Shown piece by piece: positions 8,701 to 17,613 of a DNA stretch of 64,000 nucleotides. Both the position numbers and the translations under genes were made by a program. Within the stretch, counting starts at the first letter, position 1. Every line of letters begins with the position of its first letter. Under the pieces are notes generated by a model. It ran no database searches. It was not told the DNA's origin and saw nothing but the letters and a program-made list of their open reading frames with translations. Source of the DNA: Leuconostoc inhae (GTDB lineage Bacteria > Bacillota > Bacilli > Lactobacillales > Lactobacillaceae). The stretch is taken from the NCBI RefSeq assembly GCF_019656015.1, contig NZ_BPKW01000004.1, positions 1 to 64,000 on the forward strand, read 5' to 3'.

Positions 8701-8871
8701 ATGAACTTTATAAGAATTGTGTTTACAGGTCTAATAATATTCTTTGGGTTCTTATTAGTTATGACCTTACCACAACTAATATTACATGGGGAACTTGACG
8801 CCATATTTATTGTGCTTATGTTACTAGTCCTATTGGATTACGCTTTAAAAAATATTTATAAAAAGGGTTGA
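8701..8871 (+). CDS. Small hydrophobic membrane protein, unknown
   Basis: A 56-residue protein with two predicted membrane segments (IVFTGLIIFFGFLLVMTL and AIFIVLMLLVLLDYAL) and a basic C-terminus (KNIYKKG). The ATG is preceded by AGGAGG with 7-nt spacing, so it is very likely translated. I do not recognise the family. It sits between the terminal, degenerate repeat of the CRISPR array and a further decayed repeat that runs into a terminator. Size and hydrophobicity resemble small membrane toxins or stress peptides, but nothing in the sequence proves that. Confidence 0.65.
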   Translation: MNFIRIVFTGLIIFFGFLLVMTLPQLILHGELDAIFIVLMLLVLLDYALKNIYKKG

Positions 8872-8883
8872 CAAGTATAACTA

Positions 8884-8921
8884 GCTTCAGATGTCTATCA
8901 AATCAATGAAGTTCAAAAACC
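8884..8921 (+). repeat. Decayed CRISPR repeat outside the array
   Basis: GCTTCAGATG, then a diverged stretch (TCTATCAAATCAATGAAG) and TTCAAAAACC, match the array repeat with four substitutions and two extra A bases. It lies 294 bp after the start of the last array repeat, which is not a multiple of the 66-bp unit. It is on the same strand as the array and its 3' end forms the left arm of a terminator. Confidence 0.85.
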
Positions 8922-8947
8922 AGATTTTAATTAATCTGGTTTTTTTG
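8915..8947 (+). terminator. Terminator after the decayed repeat
   Basis: AAAACCAGATT / AATCTGGTTTT hairpin followed by a T run. It ends the small membrane-protein transcript and any array read-through. Confidence 0.85.
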
Positions 8948-9091
8948 TGGCTTCATTAGAATTTTTAATTTATGTCATTGAGCTACTACTGTAATATGCA
9001 TCATACGCTTAATCATGTGATTACTAAAATGGCAATATTTCAAAATTAGGCATATGATATTCTTATGGAGAATAGAAGGGCGAGATATTTT

Positions 9092-9475
9092 ATGAAAAAA
9101 ATAAATAGCAGAATGGTCTTTGAGATTATAACGATTATCGGTATTCTAATTTTTGCCGTCATCAGTTTAATGCCATCAGCGACAAAACGCAAAAGTGTGC
9201 GATTAGATCACGGACGTATGAATTATAGTGGGGCAATGCTGAACCATAAATTTGATGGTCACGGGACGTTGCACATTCAAAAAGAGGGGAACTATGTCGG
9301 TAATTTTGCGAACGGCCGTTTTGAAGGTTCTGGTGAATTCACTGGACCGAGTGGTTGGCGCTTACAAGGCGATTTTAGCAAGGGCGAACTGAATGGCGTA
9401 GTCAAGTTGCAGGTCGGTAATAAGACTTACGCGAAAAAAATTACGGAAGATGGTAAGTTGGAAAATGCGAATTAA
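9092..9475 (+). CDS. Membrane-anchored MORN-repeat protein
   Basis: A 127-residue protein with an N-terminal membrane anchor (VFEIITIIGILIFAVISLM) followed by MORN-like repeats (MNYSGAMLNHKFDGHGTL, NYVGNFANGRFEGSGEF and WRLQGDFSKGELNGVVKL). MORN repeats form a beta-hairpin ladder often used for lipid or protein contact. ATG 9092 is preferred over ATG 9065 because GGGCGAG lies at a usable distance and residues then begin MKKINSRM before the anchor. It overlaps the acyltransferase by 11 nt, so the two products probably act together at the cell surface. Exact function unknown. Confidence 0.75.
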   Translation: MKKINSRMVFEIITIIGILIFAVISLMPSATKRKSVRLDHGRMNYSGAMLNHKFDGHGTLHIQKEGNYVGNFANGRFEGSGEFTGPSGWRLQGDFSKGELNGVVKLQVGNKTYAKKITEDGKLENAN

Positions 9476-11306
9476 ATGGTTTAGCTTAGTACGAATAACG
9501 GGACTCGTGCTGGTATTGACATATCACTTTTTTCAGACTAAATTTACTGGTGGCTTTATTGGCGTGGACGTTTTCTTTACCTTCTCTGGGTTCTTGATTA
9601 CGGCATTAATGGTTGATGAATTTGCGCGTTCGGATAATTTTAAATTAATGGCTTTTTACGGTCGCCGCTTTTACCGGATCGTGCCACCGCTATTTATTAT
9701 GGTACTAGTCGTTTTACCACTAACTTATCTGATTAACCACGATTTCGTGACTGATATCGGTAAGCAGGTCGCAGCGGCCCTTGGCTTTACCACAAACTAT
9801 TTTGAAATTGCGACGGGTGGCAGTTATGAAAATAAATTTATTCCGCATTTATTCGTCCATACGTGGTCATTAGCAATTGAAATGCACTTCTATATTTTAT
9901 GGGGATTGATGGCGTGGTCAGTGGCTAAAATTAGTCAACGGTTGGCTAGTGGGCCACGCGCCTTAACGTATTTTCGTTGGGGGTTGGGTATTTTAACAAC
10001 CATCTTTGCAGTCGAGAGCTTTGTGATGATGTTCTTTGGAGCAGGCGGCCTGAAAGACTTTTCGCCGGTTTACTTTTCGAGTTTGACTCACTGTTTTCCA
10101 TTCTTCTTCGGTGGTCTTATTGGTATCTTGAGTGGCATTAAGGCGCAAGGGCCAATCTATCGATGGACCACGGCGCACAGTAACCCGATTATTGTGGGCG
10201 TAGGAATGCTGATTAGTTTTATACTACTCGTTACTATGGGCTATCGCATGACATTCGATGCGCTGCAAACGTATCAAGGTGGCCTACTACTCGCAACCGT
10301 GCTGGCAGGGGTCATGATTTACTGTGCTCGGTTGTTACATGACCAAACGCCTAACATAAATGAACCGCGGTGGATTACTTTTTTGGCGGACGTGAGCTAT
10401 AGCGTGTACCTTTATCATTGGCCGCTATACGTGATTTTTTCACACATGATGGTCAACTGGTTAGCAGTGCTAGTCACGACTGTACTCTCGATTATATTGT
10501 CAGCTTTATCGTATTATGTATTGGAACCAATCATTGCTGGTAAGCAGGCCAATGTTTTTGGGCACACAGTGACGTGGCGACAATTACAGTTGCCGGTTGT
10601 CGTTGTGGGGTTATTGCTAGCTATCAATACAGGGATTGTGGTCAAAAATGCGCCACAACTCTCGACGCTTGAACAAAAATTATGGGTGGGTGGCATTTAT
10701 CAAGATATTGATAAGATTAAAACAACTCATGATACTGTATTAGCGGCCGTAAGACCAAATAAAAAGCAAGGGGCTACTAAGGCGAATCAAACAAAAGCAC
10801 CGGGCGTGTCAATTATTGGAGATAGTGTGACTTTGGGAACGCGTAGTTATTTGGGGGCTCATGTCGCTAATAGTAACATTGACGCCGAAGGAGATCGAAC
10901 TATGGACCTTGCGTACAACGTGATGATGAGTCAGCAACAGAGTCACACGTTACGACAGTACGTGGTGATTTGTATCGGAACTAACGCGTTAGATGATTAT
11001 GCAAAACAAACTATGAAGCTCATTCACGATTTGGCGCCTGGTCATAAATTAATTATGATGACACCGTATAATGCGCAAGCTGATGCGGATTGGAATTCAT
11101 CTAAATTGGCTGTTTTGGAACGAGGCCTGCCGGCTAAGTATAAGTTCATTACGGTCGCTGATTGGGGGAAGATTGCTGCTCAACATCCTGAAATATTTAA
11201 TGGCACTGATGGGGTGCACTTTGGCGGGATTCCAGCCGGTGATGTTTTATATGCTAAGGTGATCAATCAGGCACTGCAAGTGGCTAAGAAGGCACCTGTT
11301 AAGTAA
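9465..11306 (+). CDS. OatA-type O-acyltransferase (acyltransferase-3 plus SGNH domain)
   Basis: A 613-residue membrane enzyme expected to acetylate a cell-wall polymer such as peptidoglycan. The N-terminal acyltransferase-3 domain has about ten membrane helices and RITGLVLVLTYHFF, GVDVFFTFSGFLIT and YGRRFYRIVPP. After about residue 400 comes an extracellular SGNH esterase-like domain with IIGDSVTLG (nucleophile Ser), CIGTNALDDY and GTDGVHF (Asp-His pair). ATG 9465 is preferred over 9450 because the family usually starts MRIKW. O-acetylation of peptidoglycan by OatA gives lysozyme resistance in Gram-positives; substrate here is inferred. Base composition looks richer in G+C than the CRISPR region. 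Confidence 0.88.
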   Translation: MRIKWFSLVRITGLVLVLTYHFFQTKFTGGFIGVDVFFTFSGFLITALMVDEFARSDNFKLMAFYGRRFYRIVPPLFIMVLVVLPLTYLINHDFVTDIGKQVAAALGFTTNYFEIATGGSYENKFIPHLFVHTWSLAIEMHFYILWGLMAWSVAKISQRLASGPRALTYFRWGLGILTTIFAVESFVMMFFGAGGLKDFSPVYFSSLTHCFPFFFGGLIGILSGIKAQGPIYRWTTAHSNPIIVGVGMLISFILLVTMGYRMTFDALQTYQGGLLLATVLAGVMIYCARLLHDQTPNINEPRWITFLADVSYSVYLYHWPLYVIFSHMMVNWLAVLVTTVLSIILSALSYYVLEPIIAGKQANVFGHTVTWRQLQLPVVVVGLLLAINTGIVVKNAPQLSTLEQKLWVGGIYQDIDKIKTTHDTVLAAVRPNKKQGATKANQTKAPGVSIIGDSVTLGTRSYLGAHVANSNIDAEGDRTMDLAYNVMMSQQQSHTLRQYVVICIGTNALDDYAKQTMKLIHDLAPGHKLIMMTPYNAQADADWNSSKLAVLERGLPAKYKFITVADWGKIAAQHPEIFNGTDGVHFGGIPAGDVLYAKVINQALQVAKKAPVK

Positions 11307-11416
11307 ACAGCATTGATATTGACGTGTGCAACCATACCGATGCTTAGTGATTAGCAAAGTGTGTAAGAGGTTTTTAACCGGGCTTTATTAGCGTATTTGT
11401 GCATATCAATAAAATT

Positions 11417-11440
11417 AAAACGCTTAGGCGTTTTTTTATA
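11417..11440 (+). terminator. Terminator after the acyltransferase
   Basis: AAAACGC TTAG GCGTTTT with seven T bases, 110 bp after the acyltransferase stop. Confidence 0.75.
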
Positions 11441-11550
11441 TTTTATATTTACCAAAAAAATAAGATCAAGAAATAATAATTATGGTATGATATATTATGT
11501 TATAAATAATCACGTTAAATGTGAGATGGAGAAAGGGAAATTTTCCTGTT

Positions 11551-13920
11551 TTGGTAAATAAAAAAATACGAGTGAAAGAATTACTCGTTTCAACAATAAT
11601 TATTGGTGGTGTCTTAGGCACAATGTCTACGGTTAATGCTGCTGAAAATACAACACATGCAGCGACACAAGTGTCAAGTGCAAGTATAACGACACCAAGT
11701 TCGCGTGCTACATCACAAGTACCAAGCACTAAAACGTCAAGTTCAACGATAGAATCACAACATTCAGTTGCGGTAGATGATGCTACCCAAAATGCTAGTT
11801 CTAACGTAACACCCTCAACACGTTCGATTCAAATGCCTCAGGCCAAATTTAAAACCGGTTCTGTCATTGTATTAACTCCTTCAGCAAAAACAGCCAATGG
11901 CACACAATTACAAAGCTATGGCAACCAATCAGGTGTTGTGACGAAAGTCATTGTGCCAAAGAATGTCAATACAAATTATAGCTATGACATTAAATTGGAT
12001 AATGGTGTTGTCGTATCTCATGTTTTAGAGTCAGGTGTCGCTTCGTTTGTTAAAACCAGTGCGTTTGCAATTAATAACCGCGTTGAAATTAAAAAAGATG
12101 CGACACATGATGGCGATGCTAAAAATATTATCGCCTATCGCGGTATTGGTGCTACGATCACCAAGGTCACGCGATTTCATCAGTTATCATCCAATTTCTA
12201 TTATCAGGTTAAATTGGATAATGGTGTTGTCATAACCAAAGTCTTGGAACAAGATTTGCAACGATACACGAATAAGCCTGTACATAAAGATGGTTGGTCA
12301 AATGAAAATGGCGTAACCAAGTACTATGTTAAGGGCGCGCCTGTCGTTGGTGAAAAGCACATTGAGGGTCATTGGTATAATTTTGATAGAAATGGTGCAC
12401 AATCAAAAGGTCTGACGGCACTGACACATAAAACAGTATTTTATGATGTTAAGTCTGGTCAAATGCACTATGGTTATGTCTGGACTAATGGGGCTCTGAT
12501 GTTTTTTGATACATCCGATGGGCACGCGTTAACTGGTGTAAGACACTACAGCGGTGGTGTGGAAGTTTATGGTTCTGATTTTAAGCAAATCCGTAATAAC
12601 TATGCGACAATAGGTGGTTCAAGATATTACTTAACTGGTAATGGCGACGCCTATAAAGGTTCACGAAAAGTCAATGGACAGTTAGAATTTTTCGGTGCTA
12701 ATTATGTACAAGTGCGCAATAATTATGCATGGATAAATGGGTCATTTATGTTTTTTGATGGCAACGGCCATGCGATGACTGGTGTGCGTCATTATGGTTC
12801 GAACATGGAATACTACGATGTTAACCATAAGCAAGTTCGAAATAGTTATGTTCGTACCGGCAACACGTATTATTATCTGAAAGCAAATGGCGATGCCTTT
12901 AAGGGATTGCGTCAGTATAGTAAGACAGGTTTTGAGTATTACGGTTCTGATTTTAAACAAGTTCGTAATAATTATGCTACAACTAATGGTGCAAAGTACT
13001 ATTTCAATGGTAGCGGGGACGCCATTAAGGGTACACACAAAGTTAACGGTCAGATTGAATATTATGATAATAACTATAAACAAGTACAGAATAATTATGC
13101 GTGGATAAATGGTTCATTAATGTTCTTTGACGGGAATGGTCATGCGATGACTGGTGTGCGTCATTATGGTTCAAACATGGAGTATTATGATGCTAACCAT
13201 AAGCAAATCCGAAATAACTATGTGCCAACAGGTAATACATATTATTACATGAAAGCTAACGGAGATGCGTTTAAGGGTCTGCGTCAATATAGTTCAACAG
13301 GATTTGAATATTATGGTACTGATTTTAAGCAAGTGCGCAATCAATCCGTAACACTTGGTGATAAAATTTATCATTTCGATAAAGATGGCGATGCTGATTC
13401 AATTACATCTAAAAATCCTGGTGCCGATAAGACTATGGTTGCTAAGCATGTTCAAAAAGTTGATACGAATAAAGTGATTAATTGGTTCGAAAGCCGTAAG
13501 GGAAAGTTAACTTATTCAATGTATGGTTCTCGTAATGGCGCAGATGGTACAGCTGATTGCTCTGGTTCTGTTGTACAAGCTATTCGAGATGCTGGCGGTA
13601 CACCATTCACATGGTTGTATAATACCGAGGCAATTCACGGTTATTTGCAAGATAATGCTTATAAACTTATTGATAACAATGATAGTAATGGTTGGTTATC
13701 AAAACGTGGAGATATTGTTATTTGGGGACAAAAAGGTCATAGTGACGGGGCTGCTGGTCACATTGGTATTATAACAAATGACTTAGATAATCCCTTATTC
13801 ATTTCAACATGCTATATTACGCAGGGACAAAAAGGTACTGCAGTTCAAGAAGTACAATACAATCAATACGCTGCTAAAAATGGTTATCCGTATTATTATG
13901 TTTATCGTTTAGCGCAATAA
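11551..13920 (+). CDS. Secreted wall protein: signal peptide, repeats, C-terminal peptidoglycan hydrolase (Amidase_5/NlpC-like)
   Basis: About 789 residues. The TTG at 11551 has AGAAAGGGA upstream and gives a classic signal peptide (KKIRVKELLVSTIIIGGVLG, cleavage after TVNA). A Ser/Thr-rich linker follows, then two SH3-like units that each end Y-x-KLDNGVV. A long array of aromatic repeats comes next (FFDGNGHAMTG, YYLKANGDAFKG, EYYGSDFKQVRNNYA), resembling glucan- or wall-binding repeats of Leuconostoc glucansucrases. The last about 150 residues contain GTADCSGSVVQAI (catalytic Cys) and AGHIGIIT (catalytic His), like phage-type peptidoglycan hydrolases. Likely role: wall turnover while bound to wall polymer or glucan; the binding target is inferred. 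Confidence 0.85.
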   Translation: MVNKKIRVKELLVSTIIIGGVLGTMSTVNAAENTTHAATQVSSASITTPSSRATSQVPSTKTSSSTIESQHSVAVDDATQNASSNVTPSTRSIQMPQAKFKTGSVIVLTPSAKTANGTQLQSYGNQSGVVTKVIVPKNVNTNYSYDIKLDNGVVVSHVLESGVASFVKTSAFAINNRVEIKKDATHDGDAKNIIAYRGIGATITKVTRFHQLSSNFYYQVKLDNGVVITKVLEQDLQRYTNKPVHKDGWSNENGVTKYYVKGAPVVGEKHIEGHWYNFDRNGAQSKGLTALTHKTVFYDVKSGQMHYGYVWTNGALMFFDTSDGHALTGVRHYSGGVEVYGSDFKQIRNNYATIGGSRYYLTGNGDAYKGSRKVNGQLEFFGANYVQVRNNYAWINGSFMFFDGNGHAMTGVRHYGSNMEYYDVNHKQVRNSYVRTGNTYYYLKANGDAFKGLRQYSKTGFEYYGSDFKQVRNNYATTNGAKYYFNGSGDAIKGTHKVNGQIEYYDNNYKQVQNNYAWINGSLMFFDGNGHAMTGVRHYGSNMEYYDANHKQIRNNYVPTGNTYYYMKANGDAFKGLRQYSSTGFEYYGTDFKQVRNQSVTLGDKIYHFDKDGDADSITSKNPGADKTMVAKHVQKVDTNKVINWFESRKGKLTYSMYGSRNGADGTADCSGSVVQAIRDAGGTPFTWLYNTEAIHGYLQDNAYKLIDNNDSNGWLSKRGDIVIWGQKGHSDGAAGHIGIITNDLDNPLFISTCYITQGQKGTAVQEVQYNQYAAKNGYPYYYVYRLAQ
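12590..13333 (+). repeat. Intragenic tandem duplication, 2 x 372 bp
   Basis: Two adjacent 372-bp units (124 codons) inside the wall protein. The stretch from FFDGNGHAMTGVRHYG to FEYYG appears twice with few changes, and the DNA is also nearly identical (for example GCGATGACTGGTGTGCGTC at about 12772 and 13144). In-frame recombination could change the repeat number. Confidence 0.85.
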
Positions 13921-13939
13921 TGCTAGTAGTGAGTTTAAC

Positions 13940-13980
13940 AAAGCCTTTTGAGTTAGGAAAGCTAACTTAAAAGGCTTTTA
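13940..13980 (+). terminator. Terminator after the wall protein
   Basis: Long stem AAAGCCTTTTGAGTTAG / CTAACTTAAAAGGCTTT with a GAAA loop. The T tract is short. Confidence 0.8.
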
Positions 13981-14047
13981 TAATGTCGAAATTGACGATT
14001 AAATTAACTTTGAAAAGTGTGATAATTGAAATAATCATACTGACATA

Positions 14048-14077
14048 TTGACTGACTTTTAATAAATAAGATAAAAT
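14048..14077 (+). promoter_or_regulatory. Promoter of tig
   Basis: TTGACT at 14048-14053, an 18-nt spacer and TAAAAT at 14072-14077, 65 nt before the start codon. GGAGG lies just before the ATG. Confidence 0.6.
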
Positions 14078-14141
14078 TGTTGTGATTTAGTCGTATTTAA
14101 GATAAAATTAAAAGGTATTTAAAACATTTGGAGGACTTACA

Positions 14142-15437
14142 ATGTCTAACTGGACAGCAGCCGAGGATCAAAAGAACCAAGGCACATTAGAATTTAAAAT
14201 TTCACGCGCACAAGTTGAAGCAGGTTTAGAAAAGGCTTTTCAACAAAACAAGAATGATGTTTCTATTCCTGGATTTCGTAAGGGAAAAGTAACAAAGGCA
14301 CTTTTTTTCTCAAAATTTGGAGAAGAAGCATTGTATCAACAGACAATGGATATTGTTTTACCAGCTGCATATGAAGCTGCTGTTGATGAATCTGGCATTA
14401 CACCAGTCGGCCGTCCTAATATTGAACCAGTGTCAATGAACAAAGGTGAAGACTGGACAATGAAGGCTGAAATCACAACTGCACCTGAAGTTAAGTTGGG
14501 TGAGTACCTGAATCTTGAAGTTGAAGCAGCTGATACTGAAGTAACAGATGATGATGTCGAAGCAGAAATCAAGCACTTACAAGACGGTCAAGCTGAATTA
14601 GTTTTGCAAGAAGCTTCAGTTAAGGCTGAAAACGGCGACACTGTGATTATTGATTTTGATGGTTCAGTTGATGGTGACCATTTTGATGGTGGTCAAGCTG
14701 ATGACTTTTCATTAGAATTAGGTTCAGGTCAATTTATTCCTGGATTTGAAGAACAATTAGTTGGTCATTCAGCAGGCGAAGATGTTAACGTTACTGTGAC
14801 ATTCCCTGAAGACTATCAAGCAGCAGACCTTGCCAATAAGGAAGCTTTGTTTGAAGTTAAAATTCACGAATTGAAGCGTAAGGAATTACCTGAAATTGAT
14901 GATGAATTTGCCAAGGATGTTGACGAAGAAGTTGAAACTTTAGCTGAATTGAGAGAAAAAACAGCTAAGAAATTGACTGAAGACAAGGTAGAATCAGCAC
15001 AAGCAGCTTTCGAAGATGCAGTGATCACAAAAGCAGTTGATAACGCATCAATTGATGGTGATAAGATTCCTGAAGCAATGATTGATGAAGATGTTCACCG
15101 TCAAATCGATCAATATTTGGCACAACTACAACAACAAGGCATTTCACGTGAGATGTTCTTCCAAATTTCAGGTCAAACTGAAGATGATTTGCACAAGCAA
15201 TTTGAAGAAGGCGCAGAAACACGTGTTAAAACTAATCTAGTTCTTGAAGCAATTGTTAAGGCAGAAGCTATTGAACCAAGTGAAGACCAAATTAACGAAG
15301 AAGTCACTAACTTGGCAACACAATATAAGATGGAAGTTGCGCAAGTACGTGCAAACTTGTCAGATTCATTATTGAAGCATGACATTGCCATGCGCGAAGT
15401 CATTAAAAGAGTTACTGACTCAGCAAAAGCAAAGTAA
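14142..15437 (+). CDS. tig: Trigger factor
   Basis: Ribosome-associated chaperone and peptidyl-prolyl isomerase, 431 residues, normal length. The N-terminal ribosome-binding domain contains the signature PGFRKGK. The central FKBP-like domain runs from about residue 160 (GDTVIIDFDGSVDG) to LFEVKIHELKRKELPEIDDEFA. A helical C-terminal chaperone domain follows, rich in Glu and Ala. It has its own promoter and is followed by clpX, the common order in Firmicutes. Confidence 0.97.
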   Translation: MSNWTAAEDQKNQGTLEFKISRAQVEAGLEKAFQQNKNDVSIPGFRKGKVTKALFFSKFGEEALYQQTMDIVLPAAYEAAVDESGITPVGRPNIEPVSMNKGEDWTMKAEITTAPEVKLGEYLNLEVEAADTEVTDDDVEAEIKHLQDGQAELVLQEASVKAENGDTVIIDFDGSVDGDHFDGGQADDFSLELGSGQFIPGFEEQLVGHSAGEDVNVTVTFPEDYQAADLANKEALFEVKIHELKRKELPEIDDEFAKDVDEEVETLAELREKTAKKLTEDKVESAQAAFEDAVITKAVDNASIDGDKIPEAMIDEDVHRQIDQYLAQLQQQGISREMFFQISGQTEDDLHKQFEEGAETRVKTNLVLEAIVKAEAIEPSEDQINEEVTNLATQYKMEVAQVRANLSDSLLKHDIAMREVIKRVTDSAKAK

Positions 15438-15447
15438 TATTATTTTT

Positions 15448-15473
15448 AAGAGAAGCCGTGAGGCTTTTTTTTA
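15448..15473 (+). terminator. Short terminator after tig
   Basis: AAGCC GTGA GGCTT followed by eight T bases. The stem is short but the T run is good. Confidence 0.6.
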
Positions 15474-15610
15474 ATAACTTAAGGTTAGGATGAACTAGCT
15501 TTAATAAGATAAAAATTTGTACTTAAAATTATTGTGTAATCTGTTAGAATAGAATAGTATTTAAACTTGACATAATTGTATGACTTAAATGAAATTCAAA
15601 GGAAGATAAC

Positions 15611-16867
15611 ATGACACAGACACCAGATTTGGAAGAAGAAGTTTATTGCAGTTTTTGCGGCAAATCTGCGAGTGAGGTACAACAAATTGTTGCTGGACCA
15701 AGTGGCATTTATATTTGTAACGAATGTGTGGATTTAGCAAAAAATATCATGAGCGAGGAAGCAACAGTGGATCAAACAGTAACAAAACCGATAACACTAG
15801 CATTACCTACACCACATGAAATCGTTTCAGAATTGAACGACTATGTGATTGGACAAGACGATGCAAAAAAGACACTAGCAGTTGCTGTTTATAATCATTA
15901 CAAACGTATCAATGAAAACTATACACCAACAACCGATGTTGAATTACAAAAATCTAATATTGCTTTGATTGGACCTACTGGTTCTGGTAAAACATATTTA
16001 GCACAAAGTTTAGCTCGTATTTTGGACGTCCCTTTCGCAATAGCTGATGCCACAACATTAACAGAGGCTGGCTATGTCGGAGAAGATGTTGAAAACATTG
16101 TATTAAAATTGCTGCAGTCAGCTAATTTTGATATAGAAGCAGCACAACATGGCATTATTTACGTTGACGAAATTGATAAAATTGCAAAAAAATCTGAGAA
16201 TGTTTCAATTACACGTGATGTTTCCGGTGAAGGTGTGCAACAAGCACTTCTTAAAATGCTAGAGGGTACGATTGCTAGCGTGCCACCACAGGGTGGTCGA
16301 AAGCATCCACAACAAGAGTTGATTCAAGTTGATACGACTAACATTTTATTTATTGTTGGCGGTGCATTTGCTGGAATCGACACAATTATTAAAGAACGTT
16401 TAGGTGAACGAGTTATTGGGTTTGGGTCGGATGCAAACGATAATGCTGCCGCTTTAGATTCTGAAAATATTCTTGAACATGTGCAACCAGAAGATATGAC
16501 TAAATTTGGTTTAATTCCTGAATTTATTGGCCGTCTACCAATCGTAACTGTATTGGATGAATTAAAAATTGATGATTTGACACGAATTTTGACTGAACCT
16601 AAAAATGCGCTGATTAAGCAATACACGGCTTTACTGGGATTGGATGATGTCACCTTAGAATTTCAACCAGATGCACTAGAAGCAATGGCCGAATTAGCTA
16701 TTCAACGACATACTGGTGCACGAGGGTTACGATCAATTATTGAATTAACTATGAAAGATGTTATGTATGATATTCCTAGTCGTGATGATGTCACAAAAGT
16801 CATTATTACCAAAGCCAGTGTTATTGGTGGGGAGCAACCAGAATTACAGTTAAAAAAGGTGAAATAA
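15611..16867 (+). CDS. clpX: ATP-dependent Clp protease ATPase subunit ClpX
   Basis: Hexameric AAA+ unfoldase that feeds substrates to ClpP; 418 residues. The N-terminal zinc-binding domain has Cys13, Cys16, Cys36 and Cys39 (CSFC...CNEC). Walker A is GPTGSGKT, Walker B is YVDEIDK, and pore-region motif GYVGEDVE and sensor GARGLRS are present. GGAAG precedes the ATG. The stop overlaps the ysxC start (TAATG), so the two are translationally coupled. Confidence 0.97.
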   Translation: MTQTPDLEEEVYCSFCGKSASEVQQIVAGPSGIYICNECVDLAKNIMSEEATVDQTVTKPITLALPTPHEIVSELNDYVIGQDDAKKTLAVAVYNHYKRINENYTPTTDVELQKSNIALIGPTGSGKTYLAQSLARILDVPFAIADATTLTEAGYVGEDVENIVLKLLQSANFDIEAAQHGIIYVDEIDKIAKKSENVSITRDVSGEGVQQALLKMLEGTIASVPPQGGRKHPQQELIQVDTTNILFIVGGAFAGIDTIIKERLGERVIGFGSDANDNAAALDSENILEHVQPEDMTKFGLIPEFIGRLPIVTVLDELKIDDLTRILTEPKNALIKQYTALLGLDDVTLEFQPDALEAMAELAIQRHTGARGLRSIIELTMKDVMYDIPSRDDVTKVIITKASVIGGEQPELQLKKVK

Positions 16868-17451
16868 TGGATGTACACAATGTTGATATGGTGATGAGTG
16901 CAGTTTCTGCTGCACAGTATCCAACAGACGGCAAGCCAGAGATTGCATTAGTTGGTCGCTCGAATGTTGGTAAATCATCATTAACTAATACGTTGATTCA
17001 ACGTAAAAATTTTGCACGAACATCATCACAACCAGGAAAAACACAAACATTGAATTTTTATAATGTGGAAAATAAATTATATTTTGTTGATGTCCCAGGT
17101 TATGGCTATGCTAAAGTTTCTAAAAAACAACGTGAAGAATTTGGCCATATGATTGAAGAATATATCACATCACGTAAACAATTACGTGGTGTTGTCAGTT
17201 TAGTTGATGCACGTCATGAACCAAGTGATGATGATGTGTCAATGTATGAATGGTTGCATTATTATAATATTCCAATTTTGATTGTGGCAACAAAATCAGA
17301 TAAGATTTCAAAAAGTAAATTTAACAAATATGCATCAAATATTAAGCAAACACTTGGTTTTGATGAAGATGAGAGTGATTTCCAATTTTTTTCATCTGAA
17401 ACAAAGTATGGTAAAGACGAAGTTTGGCAATGGATTGAAACGCATATATAA
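16867..17451 (+). CDS. ysxC: Ribosome biogenesis GTPase YsxC/EngB
   Basis: TrmE-Era-EngA-EngB type GTPase required for 50S assembly; 194 residues. G1 is [10 protein letters not shown]2 region [11 protein letters not shown]3 DVPGYGYAK, and G4 TKSDK. The start overlaps the clpX stop by one base, the usual clpX-ysxC pair of Firmicutes. Confidence 0.96.
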   Translation: MDVHNVDMVMSAVSAAQYPTDGKPEIALVGRSNVGKSSLTNTLIQRKNFARTSSQPGKTQTLNFYNVENKLYFVDVPGYGYAKVSKKQREEFGHMIEEYITSRKQLRGVVSLVDARHEPSDDDVSMYEWLHYYNIPILIVATKSDKISKSKFNKYASNIKQTLGFDEDESDFQFFSSETKYGKDEVWQWIETHI

Positions 17452-17457
17452 GCAGAG

Positions 17458-17485
17458 AAGAGTCAGCAGCAATGACTCTTTTTTA
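17458..17485 (+). terminator. Terminator after ysxC
   Basis: AAGAGTCA GCAGCAA TGACTCTTTTTT, a clear rho-independent hairpin. Confidence 0.88.
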
Positions 17486-17598
17486 GTGCAAATATTGCAG
17501 GTAAAGATAATTAATGTCAAGAAGTGTTAGTCTATTTTTAATTTTAAAAGAAAAACAGGTTCATATATTGCGTAACAGCGCTATGCTATTGACAGATT

Positions 17599-17607
17599 TG
17601 ATACAAT
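17599..17607 (+). promoter_or_regulatory. Extended -10 abutting the priA start codon
   Basis: TGATACAAT (TGn plus TACAAT) ends 6 nt before the priA ATG, so the predicted transcription start falls on the A of the ATG. There is no clear Shine-Dalgarno site. No -35 is seen at 17 bp, as is common for extended -10 promoters. Confidence 0.45.
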
Positions 17608-17613
17608 AAGAGT

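Noticed and set aside
8135-8704. Long open frames through the CRISPR array (repeating MCVRSMRFKP or MCQINEVQT)
   Set aside because: The 66-bp period is a multiple of 3, so any open repeat stays open. They simply translate the array and have no ribosome site.
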